Of a stretch of DNA of 64,000 nucleotides, positions 43,002 through 56,370 are shown in pieces. The stretch's first letter is position 1. The number at the start of each line of letters is the position of its first letter. Position numbers and translations under genes: made by a program. Source of the stretch: Fomitopsis serialis (lineage: Eukaryota; Basidiomycota; Agaricomycetes; Polyporales; Fomitopsidaceae); assembly GCF_022376445.1 (NCBI RefSeq), contig NW_025955023.1, forward strand, positions 1 to 64,000. The letters are read 5' to 3'. Below the pieces are notes generated by a model. That model did no database searches. It was not told where the DNA came from and saw nothing but the letters and a program-made list of their open reading frames with translations.

Positions 43002-43204
43002 CCGATTTTTTGGATATCGCATCAATTCCGCCAGGTATCGGATGTCAGTCTCGCGGCCCAATGGCAGCGCGAACCGCCCGGGCTCTCGAGATCATCACAG
43101 CCGATTCAAATTTGAAATTTCTCGACTTTACAGATGGACCATCAAAACAGTATGCAAGACCCCGTAGCCTAAGCAATGTACTTGTCCTCAACTCCTGTGG
43201 CTAG
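43002..43204 (+). pseudogene. 3' part of an exon split by the foldback element
   Basis: Bases 36114-36132 follow a CTTGCAG acceptor and read LYDSIK. Across the insertion and one target duplication the frame continues without a break into PDFLDIASIPPGIGCQSRGP and on to a stop at 43202-43204, with AARTARALEIITADS and LKFLDFTDGPSKQ inside. No family was recognised. Continuity of frame over 70 codons at the exact insertion point argues that a real exon was interrupted. Whether it belonged to the DUF6532-like gene just upstream is unknown. Confidence 0.5.
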
Positions 43205-43340
43205 CACTGGTAATACCTGTAACTGCAATAAGGGCTCACCCCGAAGCTGAACAACAGTTACAGAACGATAGCAAGGTATAAATCGTCACGACAAAGCGGC
43301 ATACCCACCAGAGCAAATGTGTGAAGCAGCATAACGTCAG

Positions 43341-45537
43341 TCAGACCTGCAGGAAATCTGTCCGTAGTGAATCTGCATCGCCCCTGTGCTTCGCACCGGC
43401 CCACAAGACCGGACTCGCCGTTAAGAACTCGCGCACACCAGGACCTTTGACCGGCGAGCCGGGTTTCCTCTCACCGCCTCCACCAGGTGCACCATCCTTA
43501 GCAGGCACAGGCGGCGCATCAGTTGCCACGAGTGGCAGCGTTGGCGGCGGGCCGCGCGTCGACACCGCAGTGTAGCCCCCTCTGGAATCGGCAAAGACGC
43601 TCCCGAAACCGCCGCTCCTACTACCGCTCGCAGAAAGCCCGGCCCCGACGTTCAAGCTCGCCATGCTCGCGCCGCTCATCTCGAGGTTGACTTGCGACGT
43701 AGACGGGTCCCTGGAGCTGAAGAAGGGGTTGTGGAGCGCGAAGCTCGTGACGCTCTCGCCGCCGTGGTAGTGCACGGTCGTGCCTGTGCCCCTGCGCCTG
43801 CGGCCTGGGATGGCCTCGGAGAAGGCGGTCGACTTGGGTGTGTTGGGAGGCGGGGCGCCGAGGCGGAAGGCGTGTTCGCGCCGGCGTCTGCGATAGTAGA
43901 GGTAGCGGAGGAAGGCCCAGACACCGACGAAGATGAGCACGAGGCCGAGGATGCCGCCGAAGAGCCCGGCGAGAATGACGGGCGCTTTGGATGATGAAGA
44001 CGAAGTGTTGGAATCAGATGCAGCGGACGGCCTGGGGAGATGATTGGTCAGTTCACATAAGAACGGGACGGATGCCGATGAACAGAAAGGTCGGGCGGCT
44101 TACGTCGCGAGTCCACTGCCGCTAGGAGAAGAGGTGCTAAAAGAAGACAGTACTCTTGTCAGTTCCTGACTAACGTTCCAATCGATATAGGAAGCAGCTC
44201 GGAACTGAGAAAGGAAGGACAGAAGCTGAAACGGAAACACAAGGCGACGCGCGGCACAGTCGCGGACTATTGGATCGGCCTACATTGACCGCGTACTGAC
44301 CGCACCCAGCGAACAGAATCCGAGCGGGCGTGTGACGAGTTTATAGACGTTGGTTCGTTCGACACTATGGCAGGATCGGGAATACGACCCGATGATCGTC
44401 AGGCACAGAGAACAGTACGACTGCAGCCAGTCGCACGACCGTCAGGGCTCTGGCTCTGACCTGGAGCGCGCCGAGTGGCTCAGCCCTGCGTGTCCGGTGA
44501 CAGGTACACAAACCGCGAACGCACACGGTCGAACACCATTGATACAGCGAGAGCGGTGCAGCGAGCCAGAGAAGCGGCGCCCCAGCGCAGCTGCGTACGA
44601 CCTCGTATCTCGTCGCTCAGCCCTCGTCCGACGAGACGGGGCAGGAGGGGAGGCAGTGTACCGCAGAGGCAGGCTGAGCACGCTCATGAGACTGTGTGGA
44701 CGCCAAACGAGTGACGAACATCGCGGATGTCAAACGAAACGTGATGTGCAGCAGCAAGCTGAGGGTCATCTCCGCGATTGATCACACCACAGCGCAGCCG
44801 AGAGACATCGGTTTGGGCATCTACAGTGAATGGGGAAGCCAACCAAGAACGCCGCATCCCTCACGGCAGCGGAGCCCGCACGACGCAACAACAGCGACAT
44901 GGGGCGGAAGATAGAGATAGAGGAAGAGGAAGCGAGACGAAGAGATGAACTCACTCGCTGGATAGATATGGCGGCGTTACAGTGGCCACAGCGGCGGTAC
45001 TTGTCGCGGCGGTGGTGATGCTGCCACGCACAGGACCATGTCAGAAGACGAGACGCTGCCTGAGAAGACAAAGGACGCACTTTCCATCCGTGAACGTCAA
45101 GAAATCTACATCCAGCCAGTTTCCGCGAGTCGTGAAGACAGCTTGAAGGGAGATAAGTGGGTACCGGCCACGTTGTCGGCGGAGAAGTCATATTGAAACA
45201 GAAGCTGCTGGAACTGGGTCTTTGAGGCGAAAGCAGACTGAGTGGGGAAAATGACAGCGTCGTCGAATTGGACCTTATAGTCAGCCTAGGCCGCACATGG
45301 ACGATGTCAGCAGCCGGGGCGGTGTGCTACAAGCAGAGACGTACATGGTCGGGGCCGGTAGAGCCGTAGATGGCTATGGCCGAGCCGCTGAACGTGACGT
45401 TGACGGACGCGCCATCCTGCTCTGCGACGTGGTAGGTGCGGTCAAAGTACTCATCAAGGTCGGCGTTGTCGGGACTGGACGCCCCACCCGGCGGAATAGA
45501 CGATCTGGCTGCTGTCGTCGTCGAGGGTGAAGTTCAT
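43341..45537 (-). CDS. Single-pass membrane protein with N-terminal jelly-roll-like ectodomain
   Basis: Starts MNFTLDDDSSQIVYSAGWG, followed by EYFDRTYHVAEQDGASVNV and SGSAIAIYGSTGPDH, then VQFDDAVIFPTQSAF, QQLLFQYD and GNWLDVDFLTFTDGK in later exons. This layout is common in Agaricomycete membrane proteins without a cleaved signal peptide. A short exon (STSSPSGSGLAT) precedes the serine-rich stalk, the membrane segment APVILAGLFGGILGLVLIFV and the stop-transfer YYRRRRREHAF. The cytoplasmic tail of about 180 residues is Ser/Gly/Pro-rich, ending DADSLRTDFLQV. Two single-base frame breaks, near 45460 and 45130, interrupt the ectodomain; they could be assembly errors. A surface-sensor or wall-binding role is a guess from the architecture. 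Confidence 0.6.
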
Positions 45538-47393
45538 GTGAAAGCGGTGGGCAGCGAATAAGGCGGAGGTTAGTAGTTGCTACGATGGTTGCGTCGGCGC
45601 CGTGCGTGCATGGACTCGAAGGGGAAGGAGAGAACAACGAAACGACCGACGACAGAAAGGAACGACGAGGAGGGAGGGAGTCCGGTGGACGGAGGAGACA
45701 AGCGGAGAGAGCTGGATGGAGGCAAGATGGAGGGGACAGCCTGGGAGTGGCTGATGACCCGGGCTGATCGTACCTCGTCCCCGACCGCTAGTCCCTCCCG
45801 CCACCTGCCATCCACTCGTTCGTATCCATCGCCCGGCAGAACGCAGGCAGAACGAGCCACGGTTGCTCGCAGGGGGTGCCGAGGCGGGTCAAGGGGCGAG
45901 GGGGCGAGGGATGGAGGTGAGAGGCAAGTGGTGAACCATGCCATAAGGGGCAGGCGGTGTCTCGCGGGAGGCTGGATGCGCGCGGGCGCAGTGGATGGGT
46001 GCATGTGCGACGGGGGCCTGCATTGCTGTCCACGCTGTAGGTCGCTATGGGCGTCGCGGGGCGCAGGTGGAACTCGACAACCGACGGCACGACCACGCTG
46101 CAGCCTGTAGGCTAACCTAGCTCAGAGCCACTTGGTCTGCTTCGAAGCCAGGCCTCTCTCAGAAGCTATGGCTACCATTTCGCGGCCGTTCTCGTACGGT
46201 GAGCTTCCGTGTCCTGCTAGTCTGCGAACAGTATTACAACCCGCTACCTAGATGAGCCGCTGTCCCCACGCCTAGGTACACGGCCCTCAATCGCCGTCGA
46301 CTTGTCGAGAAAGCCAAGCAGCCGTACAGACGTTCCTCGCTCAGCGATCGAATGTACGGGCAGCCCGGCGACGCGCCCAGCAGCCTCGATCGGCACAGCT
46401 CGTCGATTGCTCGTCGATCTTGTTCCTTGTACCTGTCCCCCGGCTGCATCTGGATCGCGGTGGTCAGTAGTGTCCGCCCTATCCACCCAGACCGCTGACG
46501 TGAACACCGTTCCGATTGTCCAGTTTCGCGTGTCCTCGTCGGCCGCCTGCTCGGCTCGCCTTCAAATATTTGTGGCAGACGAACCATGTACCGTCGACCG
46601 ATAAGGCCCATAACGGCGCCGTCTGCACTTACTATGTCCTTGGTACGGCGAATATATTTCGAGCGACGCAGATGCTATCGTCTGCCCGTCCGCATAGGCA
46701 CACAACGACGCCAATCGTTTCAAAGGCGCGTTGACCACGGGAATATCTCCAGTTTGCGTCGAGGCAGGGACCAGTGGTGGCAAAGCAATTGGTATTGGTA
46801 TACAGTATCTCCCGGCGGGGGAGCTTCTAGTAGCCACAGCGATGTACACTATTTCGTATTTAGAGCACAGACAGATGGAGAACTCGACGTACACAGCAGC
46901 GATCAAGACGGGTAGATTTTGTAACGCTCAACAGGGAGCGCCGCCCAAGGAGGTGCGAGCCAGACGGGAAAGGGGGTTGTATAAACAGAGCATGCGAATG
47001 CGAGGTCCAAGTCTTGTATGATGCGACGAAAGAAGGGGGTAACCGCGCCCGAAGACGATGATTAAAAAAGGTGACGCGGCGGATAAGGATATCGAGGTCT
47101 GTCGCGGAACGTCACGGAGGGGATGTATACAGTAATATAACACCTGCAGTTCGTGGCCCGGGGGTGTCCGTCGGCGTAGACTGGGGAAAGCCAAGAAGTA
47201 GAAAGCAGCAAGTGGAGAAAATAACGGGGAGATTTGCAGACGTACGATTAACCGTTGCCCTTACAATAGCCGAGACACGGCCTCCTCCTCCTCCTCCTCC
47301 CTCGAGCGAGCGACGGACAGGCCATTGTCGGCGCAAGGCAAGCACACCGTCAGGCCTCTCGCGCTACCCGCCTCTCGAAGGGCATCTACGCCC
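45538..47393. other. No supported gene
   Basis: The stretch is GC-rich up to about 46.1 kb and more balanced after. Frames on both strands have skewed composition and no similarity I recognise. It probably includes the upstream region of the membrane-protein gene and the 3' flank of the zinc-finger gene. Confidence 0.45.
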
Positions 47394-49797
47394 TCATTCC
47401 AACGGTAGCGGGGATTCGTACTTGATCATTCCCACCTCGGGACTCTGCCCCGTCGCCGAAACCCCGTGGACTTCCAGCGACAGATCCAGTGGATCCTGCC
47501 CGTCCACCAGGTGATAGGCCTCGTCCAGCATCTGCTGGTGACGCTGATACTCCTCCGCGTCCCCATCCGCCAGCGACAGGTGAGCCTGGTCCACTACCTG
47601 GTAGCCCTGCGTGTAGTACGGGTGCCCATCCTGGCCCAGGTGCACCTGCGAGTCCAGCGGGTGCGGACTCGCGTTGTGGCCATATGCCTGCGCGATCTGC
47701 TGCAGGTACGCCTCCTCCTCCGAACGGCGCCGCACCTGGTCCCTCACGTAGTACTCCTCGCGCTCCCTCTCGCGCTCCTGCTCCTCCTGGTGCCGCTGCT
47801 CCTGCGCCGCCTCTTGCTGCCAGCGCAAACGCTCCTGCTGCTTGCGGAGCTGATCCTCCTGCTGCCTGCGGAGCTCGAGCGAATATCGGTGCGCCTGCTC
47901 CGCGGAAAGCCTCGGTACCGTACTCGTACCCGCCGCCGTACTCTGACCCTGCTGCGGACTCTGGTGTGAGATCGCGGTCGACGAGTGCGAGTTGTGATGC
48001 GCTCGTGACGAGTCCGGAGGTGGTGGGCCGCGAGAAGGCTGGTGGCGAGCCGCGTTCGCGTTCGCGTGCTGCTGCTGCTGCTGCTGAGCCCGGGCCTGCT
48101 GCTGCTGATAGTGGTACAATTGATCGAGCTGCTGCTGATCCACCGACATCGCCATCTGGCTCATTGCAGAGTTCCATGACGGAGAGCCGTCGAGACTGGG
48201 GCCGAGAGTCGCTCCCGTACTCGTGGTCGTAAAGTGGAGCATCTGCTGGTCCGCCGCGGCTGCGTGACCCTGGTGGAGCATCATCGTCGTCGGATCCCGA
48301 GAAAGGTCTCTTGCGAGGGTTGCTGTACGGTGCGGGTGCTGATGGTGCATATTCTGAGGCGAACGACGCTGTGGCTGGAGCGTGGAATGAAAATGGAGAG
48401 TCGCCGTACCCTCCGACGGGAGACGTTGGTTCCCGTTCGTAGAACCCATCGTCTCGTCCATCCCAACCATATCCATCGCGCCCATCGCGAGCGAGTCGTA
48501 GGCTCTGTGCGTTGGCGCTGCCATGCCGTCCAGCGCCGGTAGCCCTGCGCCGCCGAGGCCGTGTGGGGGTGGTAGCTCTGCGCCTGCGCGATACGCGCCC
48601 AGCCGTTCAGATCCGGCGAGAGCGTAAGCATTGGATGCGGCGTAGTAGTAAGCTGCGGGAGCGGTGCCCGGGCGAGCTGCTGTGTTGGGCCGTCGACCAA
48701 GCCCGACGCTGGGTGTGGGTAGGGGAAGTACATGTGACTCGGTGAGTGGCCCTGTGCTCCCGGGGAATGGCCCTGGGGGATAACCTGCGCCTGCGGATGT
48801 TGGTGGGGGCGGGAGAGAGAGGGCGGAAGGGAGGGCGGCGGAGACGACGGCTGCGAGGGGTGGGAGGACTGGGGCTGAGCCTGGGGCGGACTCGTGCGGG
48901 CCCCGTGATGTGGGAGACCCACCGACGAGCTCGGCGAGACCGAAGTTGAAGGAGGCGGCGGGGGGACGCGAAAGGACTGGCCCGCATGTGCGGGGTTGAC
49001 GAAGTGGGTGAGGCTGAGACATGGACGGCTGCAGGGTTACGAAAGGACTGGCCGGGGTCACGAAAGGAATGGCTGGTCGTCTGGCGTATGCTGGGGCGGT
49101 CGACGTCGGACGTCTGGACGTGCCAGGTGGTGCCGGCGGAGCTGTAGAGCGCGCCGGCGCCCTCGTAGCCGGTGCTGGTGCCGGGGCGCTGGTGAAAGGG
49201 CGGGAGGACGTGGACGCCGTCCTCGCGCTTGATGTCCAGCGCGGGCACGGTGTGGGCGGACGCGGCGGCGGCGGCGGTGGCGGCGGCGGACGCGGCGTGG
49301 GTGCGCTTGCGGGGGCCGCCCTTGGAGGCGGCGGTCATGGTGGCGTGGAGGGACGTGAGGTCGTGCATCATGCGCTCGTTCTGGTCCTGCTTGTCTGCGT
49401 GGACGGTCTGGGCGTGCTGGCGGAGGTTGTCGAGGCGCGAGAACTGCTTGCCGCAGTGGCAGGTGAACGGCCGCTCGCCGGTGTGCTTTCTGGGGGGACG
49501 TGAGGGCGGCGGGGGCGGGGACAGCGCGGAGACGTACCTGATGTGCCTGGCGAGGTGCTCGCTCCTGCTGAAGACCATCCTGCAGTCGCCGTAGCCGCGG
49601 CACTGGAACGTCTTGGCCGGCGCCGGGCGGTAGCGCTTGCCGACGCCAGCGGCGGGCGCGGCGGACGCGGAGGGAGACGCGGGCGGGGCCGCGGCGGTGG
49701 CGGCGGGGTCGGCGGGGAGGACGGGCTGGGCGACGGCGGCGGCAGCCATGTTTGGGAGGTCGTCGGAGAGGACGTGCGGGGATGGTTGGCTGTCCAT
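47394..49797 (-). CDS. C2H2 zinc-finger transcription factor (Rsv2/Usv1/Msn2-like)
   Basis: Likely sequence-specific nuclear regulator. The start [20 protein letters not shown] was preferred over an in-frame ATG 25 codons upstream. After an alanine-rich segment the first finger [20 protein letters not shown] (C-x5-C-x12-H-x3-H) is interrupted by a 48-nt intron (49490-49537). The second finger [18 protein letters not shown] has the unusual C-x-C spacing seen in fungal regulators of this class, and ends [15 protein letters not shown] basic GGPRKRTHA could be nuclear targeting. The remaining 600 residues are Pro/Ser/Gln-rich, with poly-Q near 48120 and a charged RQQEEQ/REREREE region, ending [15 protein letters not shown] frame change near 49050-49090 lies between fingers and tail, either an unrecognised intron or a lost base. 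Confidence 0.75.
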
Positions 49798-52700
49798 TGG
49801 CCCCGTCGAGGGCGGGTCGTTCAACCTAAAAGGTGCCTGAGCCCTCTCAATTAAGGCACGTCGGAGTTCCAATCGCTACCGCCTACTCGGGTCAGGCACG
49901 CCGCGTCCCCGGCTCCGATTCGACTCTTCCTTCCCAATTTCCCTCTTGTCGATCCCACCGCCCCGGCCTCTCCCCCGGCCCATCCTCCATTCGGCGCCGG
50001 CCCCGCCTGCCCGCCCGATATGGCCACCAGCATTCGCCCGTGCCGCGCGGGCACCGCCTCCGTGGCGCCGCTGACAGCGTCCCCGCGCCCGGCCACACCG
50101 CCCAGCCTGTGCTCTCGCCTCGTCGGTGTCGCGAGACTGCCTCCGCTGGGCGAGCTCTCGTGACCGGGATGCCCGCGGGCGAGGCCCGTCCGTGCGTGAA
50201 CTGATCCGGCGCGCTGCTCTGCGACTGCACCCACCTCCGCATCGACTTTGATCCACGATCTATCATCCGCCAAGACTCGCCACAACGTCTGCGCCGTCGT
50301 TTCACGTTCTTATCCACCTCCTAACGCCCCTCTGCGCCTCTTCTGGCACGCGATCGCGCCCGTCGCACGCGCGATACGATCCTCGCTCACTCCTCCTCGC
50401 CCCTCTCCCCGGCGCGGAAGAGGCGGCCCGCTGCCCGACGCCTCGTCGTGTCTGCACGGGCGCGGTCGCTGGTCGCGCGCCGCTCGCCTCCCGATCACGA
50501 CCCTCTATGTAACGCACTCCACGCTTCCATGCATCTGCACACATACGCGCTCGAGAAGACGTCAGCCACGCTGCGGCGTCCCAATTGCGCCCTTCGCATT
50601 GTGTATGACCCAATCCTATCTCCTCCCTCTTCTGTGCGCGTCAAATCGTTTCCCGAGCAAGTATCAAACCACCGATAGCCACTACGTTCGTCAACCCGCC
50701 GTGTCCCTGAATACTTTACAAAACAGGTAATCGTGCACCCCGTTCCATAGCCGGACTTTTCACGCGCAATGAGCGAGCAGTCAGACGGCGAACCAGTAGT
50801 GTATCTGCCCCAATGTATCTCCTGCCTGTCATGCCCGCCAGCCACCCCCTGTAAATCATCCGTCCTTCCTCAGGCTAGCACTGCATCACGGACGACGCGC
50901 TGCCCCTGATCGGTGCGGACAACCGCCCTCGCTCGCGCTCGCGGAACGCCTTCGCTCGAAAACGCCGACGCACACACCGCACATGCTCACGCGCTCCTTC
51001 ACGCCAGCATCCCGTCTCTCCTCTCTCACCGCCGCAGCCCATCACCCACGGTAAACCGTTCACCCCAGCAAACAAGCCACAGTTTCTCCGCACGGCAGCG
51101 TGGACGGAGTGCACTGGATCTGCAAACCATCGCCGACCTGCGCGGACCTCAGGCGCGCCTACGTCCTATCTGCTTACCTGTGATCACGCGCGCAGGATGT
51201 GTCACCAGCTCGCCCGTCCTGCCCAAAGCAGCAGCGGCAGCACTATGCACATACCGTCCGTTTGGTCCAGACAGCAGGGACACCGCCCGAGAACCGCAAT
51301 GAATGAGACTGCAACGGGATATCCGTCGCCCAGACCGCAGCGACGCTCGCGGACGTATTGCGTGAGACGAAACAGTACGGCAAGTGAACAAGCGTGGTGG
51401 TGGACATGTGTGCCGGACGGTAAGAGTGTCCCGTGAGCCGGAGCCTGCAGCGAACAAAGCAGAGGCCGAAAGAGCACAGATAACGGAGGTGGCTCCTTCG
51501 GGATGAATGAGGTGGGGGTGCCGGGAGAATGGAATTGGGAGACGCGGGATTGCATCCGTGCTGCTGGCTACCGTCCAGACGGCCATGCTACCGCTGGCTA
51601 CCGTTAAGCGTGAAGACGCGGTGGAGCAGCTGTCAGCTACTTACGACTTGCCGCGAGAGCTCAGAGGCTGGTCTCGTGCGCAACCGCAGGCCGTCCGTTG
51701 GGCATTGATGGATGATTACCGCGACCCGCATCTGTGCCCTGTCGCGGATCTGGAGGCAGATGCGGTCAGGAAGGTTGTTCGGTCGTCGCAGTGCCTGTGC
51801 GTTCATAGCACGCGCGTTCGCGGTCGTCGTGCCTGCATGTCGGCACGACTTCAGCCACCCCCACAGCGCGGTCACGGTACGCGCGCACGCGTCGCGGGAC
51901 GGTGATGTGGCCGCGGCGAAGTTCTCTTGTTCCGCCGCTGGAGCGTCCGAGCTGCAGGCCTGGAGCTGGTGGTTCGTGCAGAAGCCATGCAGCCGGTCGT
52001 GAGATGGGATGCTGGGACGTGAAACGCAATTTGCTGGACGTACAGCGGGGGTCGGCAGTGGGAGGACGCGTTCAGTGTGGCGTCTGCAGCCTGCGAACGC
52101 GCGGGTCGACTCGAGCCCGGATAAGATTCCCAGATCGCTCCGCCACGCGACCGGCGTCTTCCCGACCCAGACTGCGGGGTGCCCAGCCCGACGCGCCGAT
52201 GCCCGCAGGCGCCCGCACGCACTCCCACAAACGATGCCGGCGGGTGCACATTAGGTAAGCGCGTGCCCGGAGCCAGGCCGCGCGGTCTGGACGCGGTCTG
52301 AGCCGGTGATTACACCCAGTTGGGAAATAGGGGCGGGTGGCGCGTGAATTTGACGCGGCCAATGGGAGGCCGCCCTTCTCGTCAGCTCGAGCGATCCTCG
52401 ACGAGGCCACACAGCCGCTGCCGTTGGCGTGGGCGAGCAGGCAGCGGGCTGTGTGCAGGTCTGGATCACCCGTCGCGGCGAGGATGAGAAAGCCGAGGGC
52501 GACGCTGCCCAAATGGGGTGCTTCGTGGCTTCGCTGACCCACTTTGTGTGGGCGGTGGTGCGCTCCACCGTCGGCCTCTTTCCCCTATTGGATACTGTAG
52601 TGGTTCGTGAGTACACAGCCGCGACGGGCTGTGCTGCATCCCGCCTCCCGTCCGTTCTAGCCTCCTCGAACGCTGCATCCCGCCGCCACATAATTCATGC

Positions 52701-55700
52701 TAATCGCACACAATTCCGTCCACCAGTCAGCGAACAAGGAGCATGAATTCCTTGGAGCCGCGTGAGGCACGGGCGAACCTCCGAGGACGCCTGCACCCAG
52801 ACCGTCTCGCGCTGAAACTACCAGTCCGACATCTACAGCCAATCCTAGCTGGCAGGTAGGAGCATCCCATCCTGTCTCTCCATCCGTTCCCGTCGTGATC
52901 GGCTCAGTAGACAAGCCGCGCCAATCCTGAGGCCTTCATCGCGGTTGACATCCCGCTGACCCCTCAGAAGTCCTGCCTGGCCCCGGGGCGGTGTTCTGTC
53001 CACACAAATTTGGAGCAGAACGTGTCCGCCAGCTCCCTGCCATAGGCTGAGCACCTACAGTCGAGCCTTTGCCATGTCCGGCCGCGCAGAAAATTTGCGC
53101 GAACGATCATGTATCACGAATTAACGTATTGTCTTCCCCACACGCATGCGGGCCTCCTGGCTCCAGACGGCGTCCCTGAGCGAGCCGATTGGCGGAGTGC
53201 GCACCGGAAGGAGCAGCCGTAGGTCTGCTGGACGTCCAAGCCTGCGCGCCGCCAAAACGTCCGCGCTCGGCCGTCCTGTCGCTGGCGATTGTCGTGCTAG
53301 ATTGTGGGGCCTGGCTCCTTTAGCTGTGTCTTCGGGCGCGGTTTTCGGAGACTGAGGACGCTTCTGGCTAGATTGCCATGGCGAGGAGGACGGAGGGATG
53401 ACTGGGCGTGGAGGGGGCGAGGCAGCAGGAAGGCAGAGCGGGGTCAGGCGGCTGATCGTGGATGCGCACGGGTCGGGACCTTGCCGTCCTGTCTGTGGGA
53501 CTGCCTGCGGGCGGGTGTAAGGTATAAAGTCCTGAGGCCGGCGGTAGGAACGATCAGGGTGGGTCGAAGAGCACCCACTGACAAGGGCCCTCAGGAAAGC
53601 AGGGACAGGCACGTAGGAGAGTAGGTAGGTCGGTAGGTAGGTGCAGACCGAGGGAGTGAGCTGAGTGAGGGCAGGTTTGCGAACGGCGGCTGGCGCGATT
53701 TTTTTGGATGTTGGGTGGCGTGAAGCGCCCCGTTGGCGGTAGAGTGGCGACGGATGCGCCTTGCCGCACATGCGCACTGGCAAGTGAAATCGTAGGAACA
53801 TCGACAGTATAGGCGATGACTCACTGGTTGTCCAGGGAGAATAACGCGTCGATGGGCAGCGTATGATGTTCGTCGATGATCGAGAGTCGGCGGTGAGCGC
53901 GCACTTCCAAGCGCTGTGTACAGCCTCGCATTGAGGGCCGTTGAACTCCCTGGCCCCTGGGGATGCTGCCGACCTACTCTGCTAGTAGTACACGTCGGTT
54001 GTCTCTGCTGGTTGCCTCGATATCGCTCCCATCGCTGCGAGAGCGTTGCTCGTGCTGCAGACGATTTCTCGCGACGCCAGACGGCCTGAAAGTCGGCGAC
54101 GGTCGTCTCTACATCGAGAACGACCAGCCAGTGCGTTGCAATCCGTCCTTCGGTGACGCTGCTCTGCTCGCTGGCGAGAAACGGCCTGTGTGAGTGCCCG
54201 ACGCGTTGTAGGCCCCACTGCCCAGTCCGGAAGCTGGTGTCCGATCGCGCCGCTATTGTCCTCCGTCCCTCCGGTCGGTCGGTCGATTGAGCTCCGCGGC
54301 GTAAAAATAAAATAACAAAACAGGGGGCCGCATCGACAGAGAAAGTTCGGGGGTGGGGGATCCACTCGGTAGTCTGATGACGGCGAGCACGACGTGGCAG
54401 TGGCTACCGATACCAACACCGCGCAGGGAAAGGATCCGACACGGGTCTTTCCGAGGGTGGACTGGGGTCCGTCCTCCCAGATAGGACGGCGGCCTGAGTG
54501 TTTGTCGCCCGATCAAGCGACAAAGGGAGGGATGGGCCAATGATTGCTCGTCGCGGACGGGGATGCCCTGAAATTGGGAAAGGGTGAATTCGTCGATGAC
54601 TGTCGCCGATGCGTACACGACCATCGTACGCGCTTGCTCGCTCTGTCATTCTCTCCGCACCAGCCCGGATGTGTTTGATTTGATTTGATTGTGAACGGCC
54701 TGGCGACGGACATGATCGCGGCCTTGTTCTTGTCCTTGTCCCCGTATTTTTGGCGTAGTTGTCCTCGTCCTCGTTTCGGTCTACTCGGGTCTTCTGGACG
54801 GCCACGATGTGCGACCCTGCTGGATGGACGACAGACAACCGCGCAGGCCGTCCACATGATGCCGGAAGCATACACCCATCTGACAGATCGCCATCGCATT
54901 CGGGACTAGAGTCTGCGCAGCACGTCGCAATTGCAGCACAAGTGTGTCGAAGCACGGGACAAATACACGGGCGGAACGAGCTCGCTATCGGGCCTGCAGC
55001 CTTCTTCATTCCGCCTCTCGAGCAGCGGCCTTCCGTCAATGGGTAGATTAAGCCCGTGTCAGGGTAATGGGAGATGCGGGCGAGCGAGGCGAGATACACG
55101 CCGCAGATGGGAGATGGGAGACCACTGACGCGAAGCGGTGACGTCGACTCGCACTAGCTCCGACTCGTGTTCGTTGCTACTGACCGGTTCTGGGGTCGTC
55201 CTCGCCTTCAAGCCGCCGCGTTCCCTGGGGGCCTAGGGGCGCGCGCGTTTCATGATGCCTTCTCCGGATAAGATGCGAAGCCCGGAGGCCCAGGATCCAG
55301 GAAGACGGTGCTCCGATGGGACATGCGAAGGTGGGACTGCTGACGCAGAAATACATACGCCGTGCACGCCAGGACCACGCCTGACGTTCGGGGATGTGTG
55401 TAGCTCTTCTACGCACGTCCGTTAAGCTCATTGCGCACGATCCTTTCCGCGCTTCGTGGAGTATTCCACGAACCTCGACTGGGCTCGTCGTGTCCGAAAG
55501 CGTCTTTGTTCTCGTGGTATATCCGGTTTCCAGACCACCCGACCCTGCATGGCAGTGCCATCATGGCTGTTCTACTTTCTTCCCTGCGTGTCGGTGATCA
55601 GCTCGAGCGTTCGGGCTGCGACCGACTGCATGAAGACATGCTGGGTCGCGCTCGGTAGCCAAGTTCTCTCCTTCACGCGTGTTCCGCCCCCTCCATCTAT

Positions 55701-56370
55701 GAATCCTTCCGCGCTGAGCGCGATCACCATGTACCAGCATATCATGGCCTGTCCGCGAGCTGTTTTATGGTTTCTCTTGATCAGCATTGTGCTTGACGGC
55801 ATGACGAATAATGGAGATCACTTCCGCAATGACATGGCAGCTTGAGCCAGCAGATACAGATGATGATCAACGTCATTGCGTTGCGCGTCCATGTAGGTGC
55901 ACGCATCTTGATAAGCGGTTTAATATAACTTGAACCGCAAAGGTCTGATGGAAACTGAGCGGCAACTGAATGCTTGAAGGACGACAGCTGAGAGAATGAA
56001 CAGGCATGATGCCGTGAGCGTCGACGGCTGCGAGACAAGACAGCCCAATACGTATTACAGGTGGGACAGGAGGAGCTCGGAGAAATCACAGGCAATTACA
56101 AGCATAATGAATGGAGCATCCGAGTCGAGACAAGCTCTGCATGGTGCAGACCATGTTTCAATCGAATCCGATTGACGTTCGACATTTGTTGTTCCAATTC
56201 ATCCATATGTAGCGCGACAAGGTGGGTCTTCTGCGGTCCACCCAAGATCCACCTTGGGGAGCTAGCGCAACTTTTAGCCACTCTTTAGCAAACAGCGCGG
56301 ACCGACGTCATAGGGGCCGCGAGATCTGAATGAAGATTCAAAATAGAAGTCAAGGCCAAGGGCCCCTATG
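49798..56370. other. Long stretch without supported gene
   Basis: More than 6 kb with many open frames on both strands, none showing a known motif, consistent codon pattern across putative introns, or similarity to other parts of the window. The first few hundred bases are probably the 5' region of the zinc-finger gene. Weakly coding-like segments (54.4-55.1 kb minus, 55.4-55.8 kb plus) were examined and not accepted. Non-coding RNAs cannot be excluded. Confidence 0.4.

Noticed and set aside
47466..48232. Plus-strand frames antisense to the C2H2 gene
   Set aside because: They are shadows of the Gln/Pro-rich tail of the zinc-finger protein.
51149..51586. Minus-strand frame of 145 codons
   Set aside because: No motif, no supporting splice sites, overlapping frames of equal quality on the other strand.
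54404..55099. Minus-strand frame of 231 codons
   Set aside because: Looks like chance reading of GC-rich intergenic DNA; no domain or coding signature recognised.
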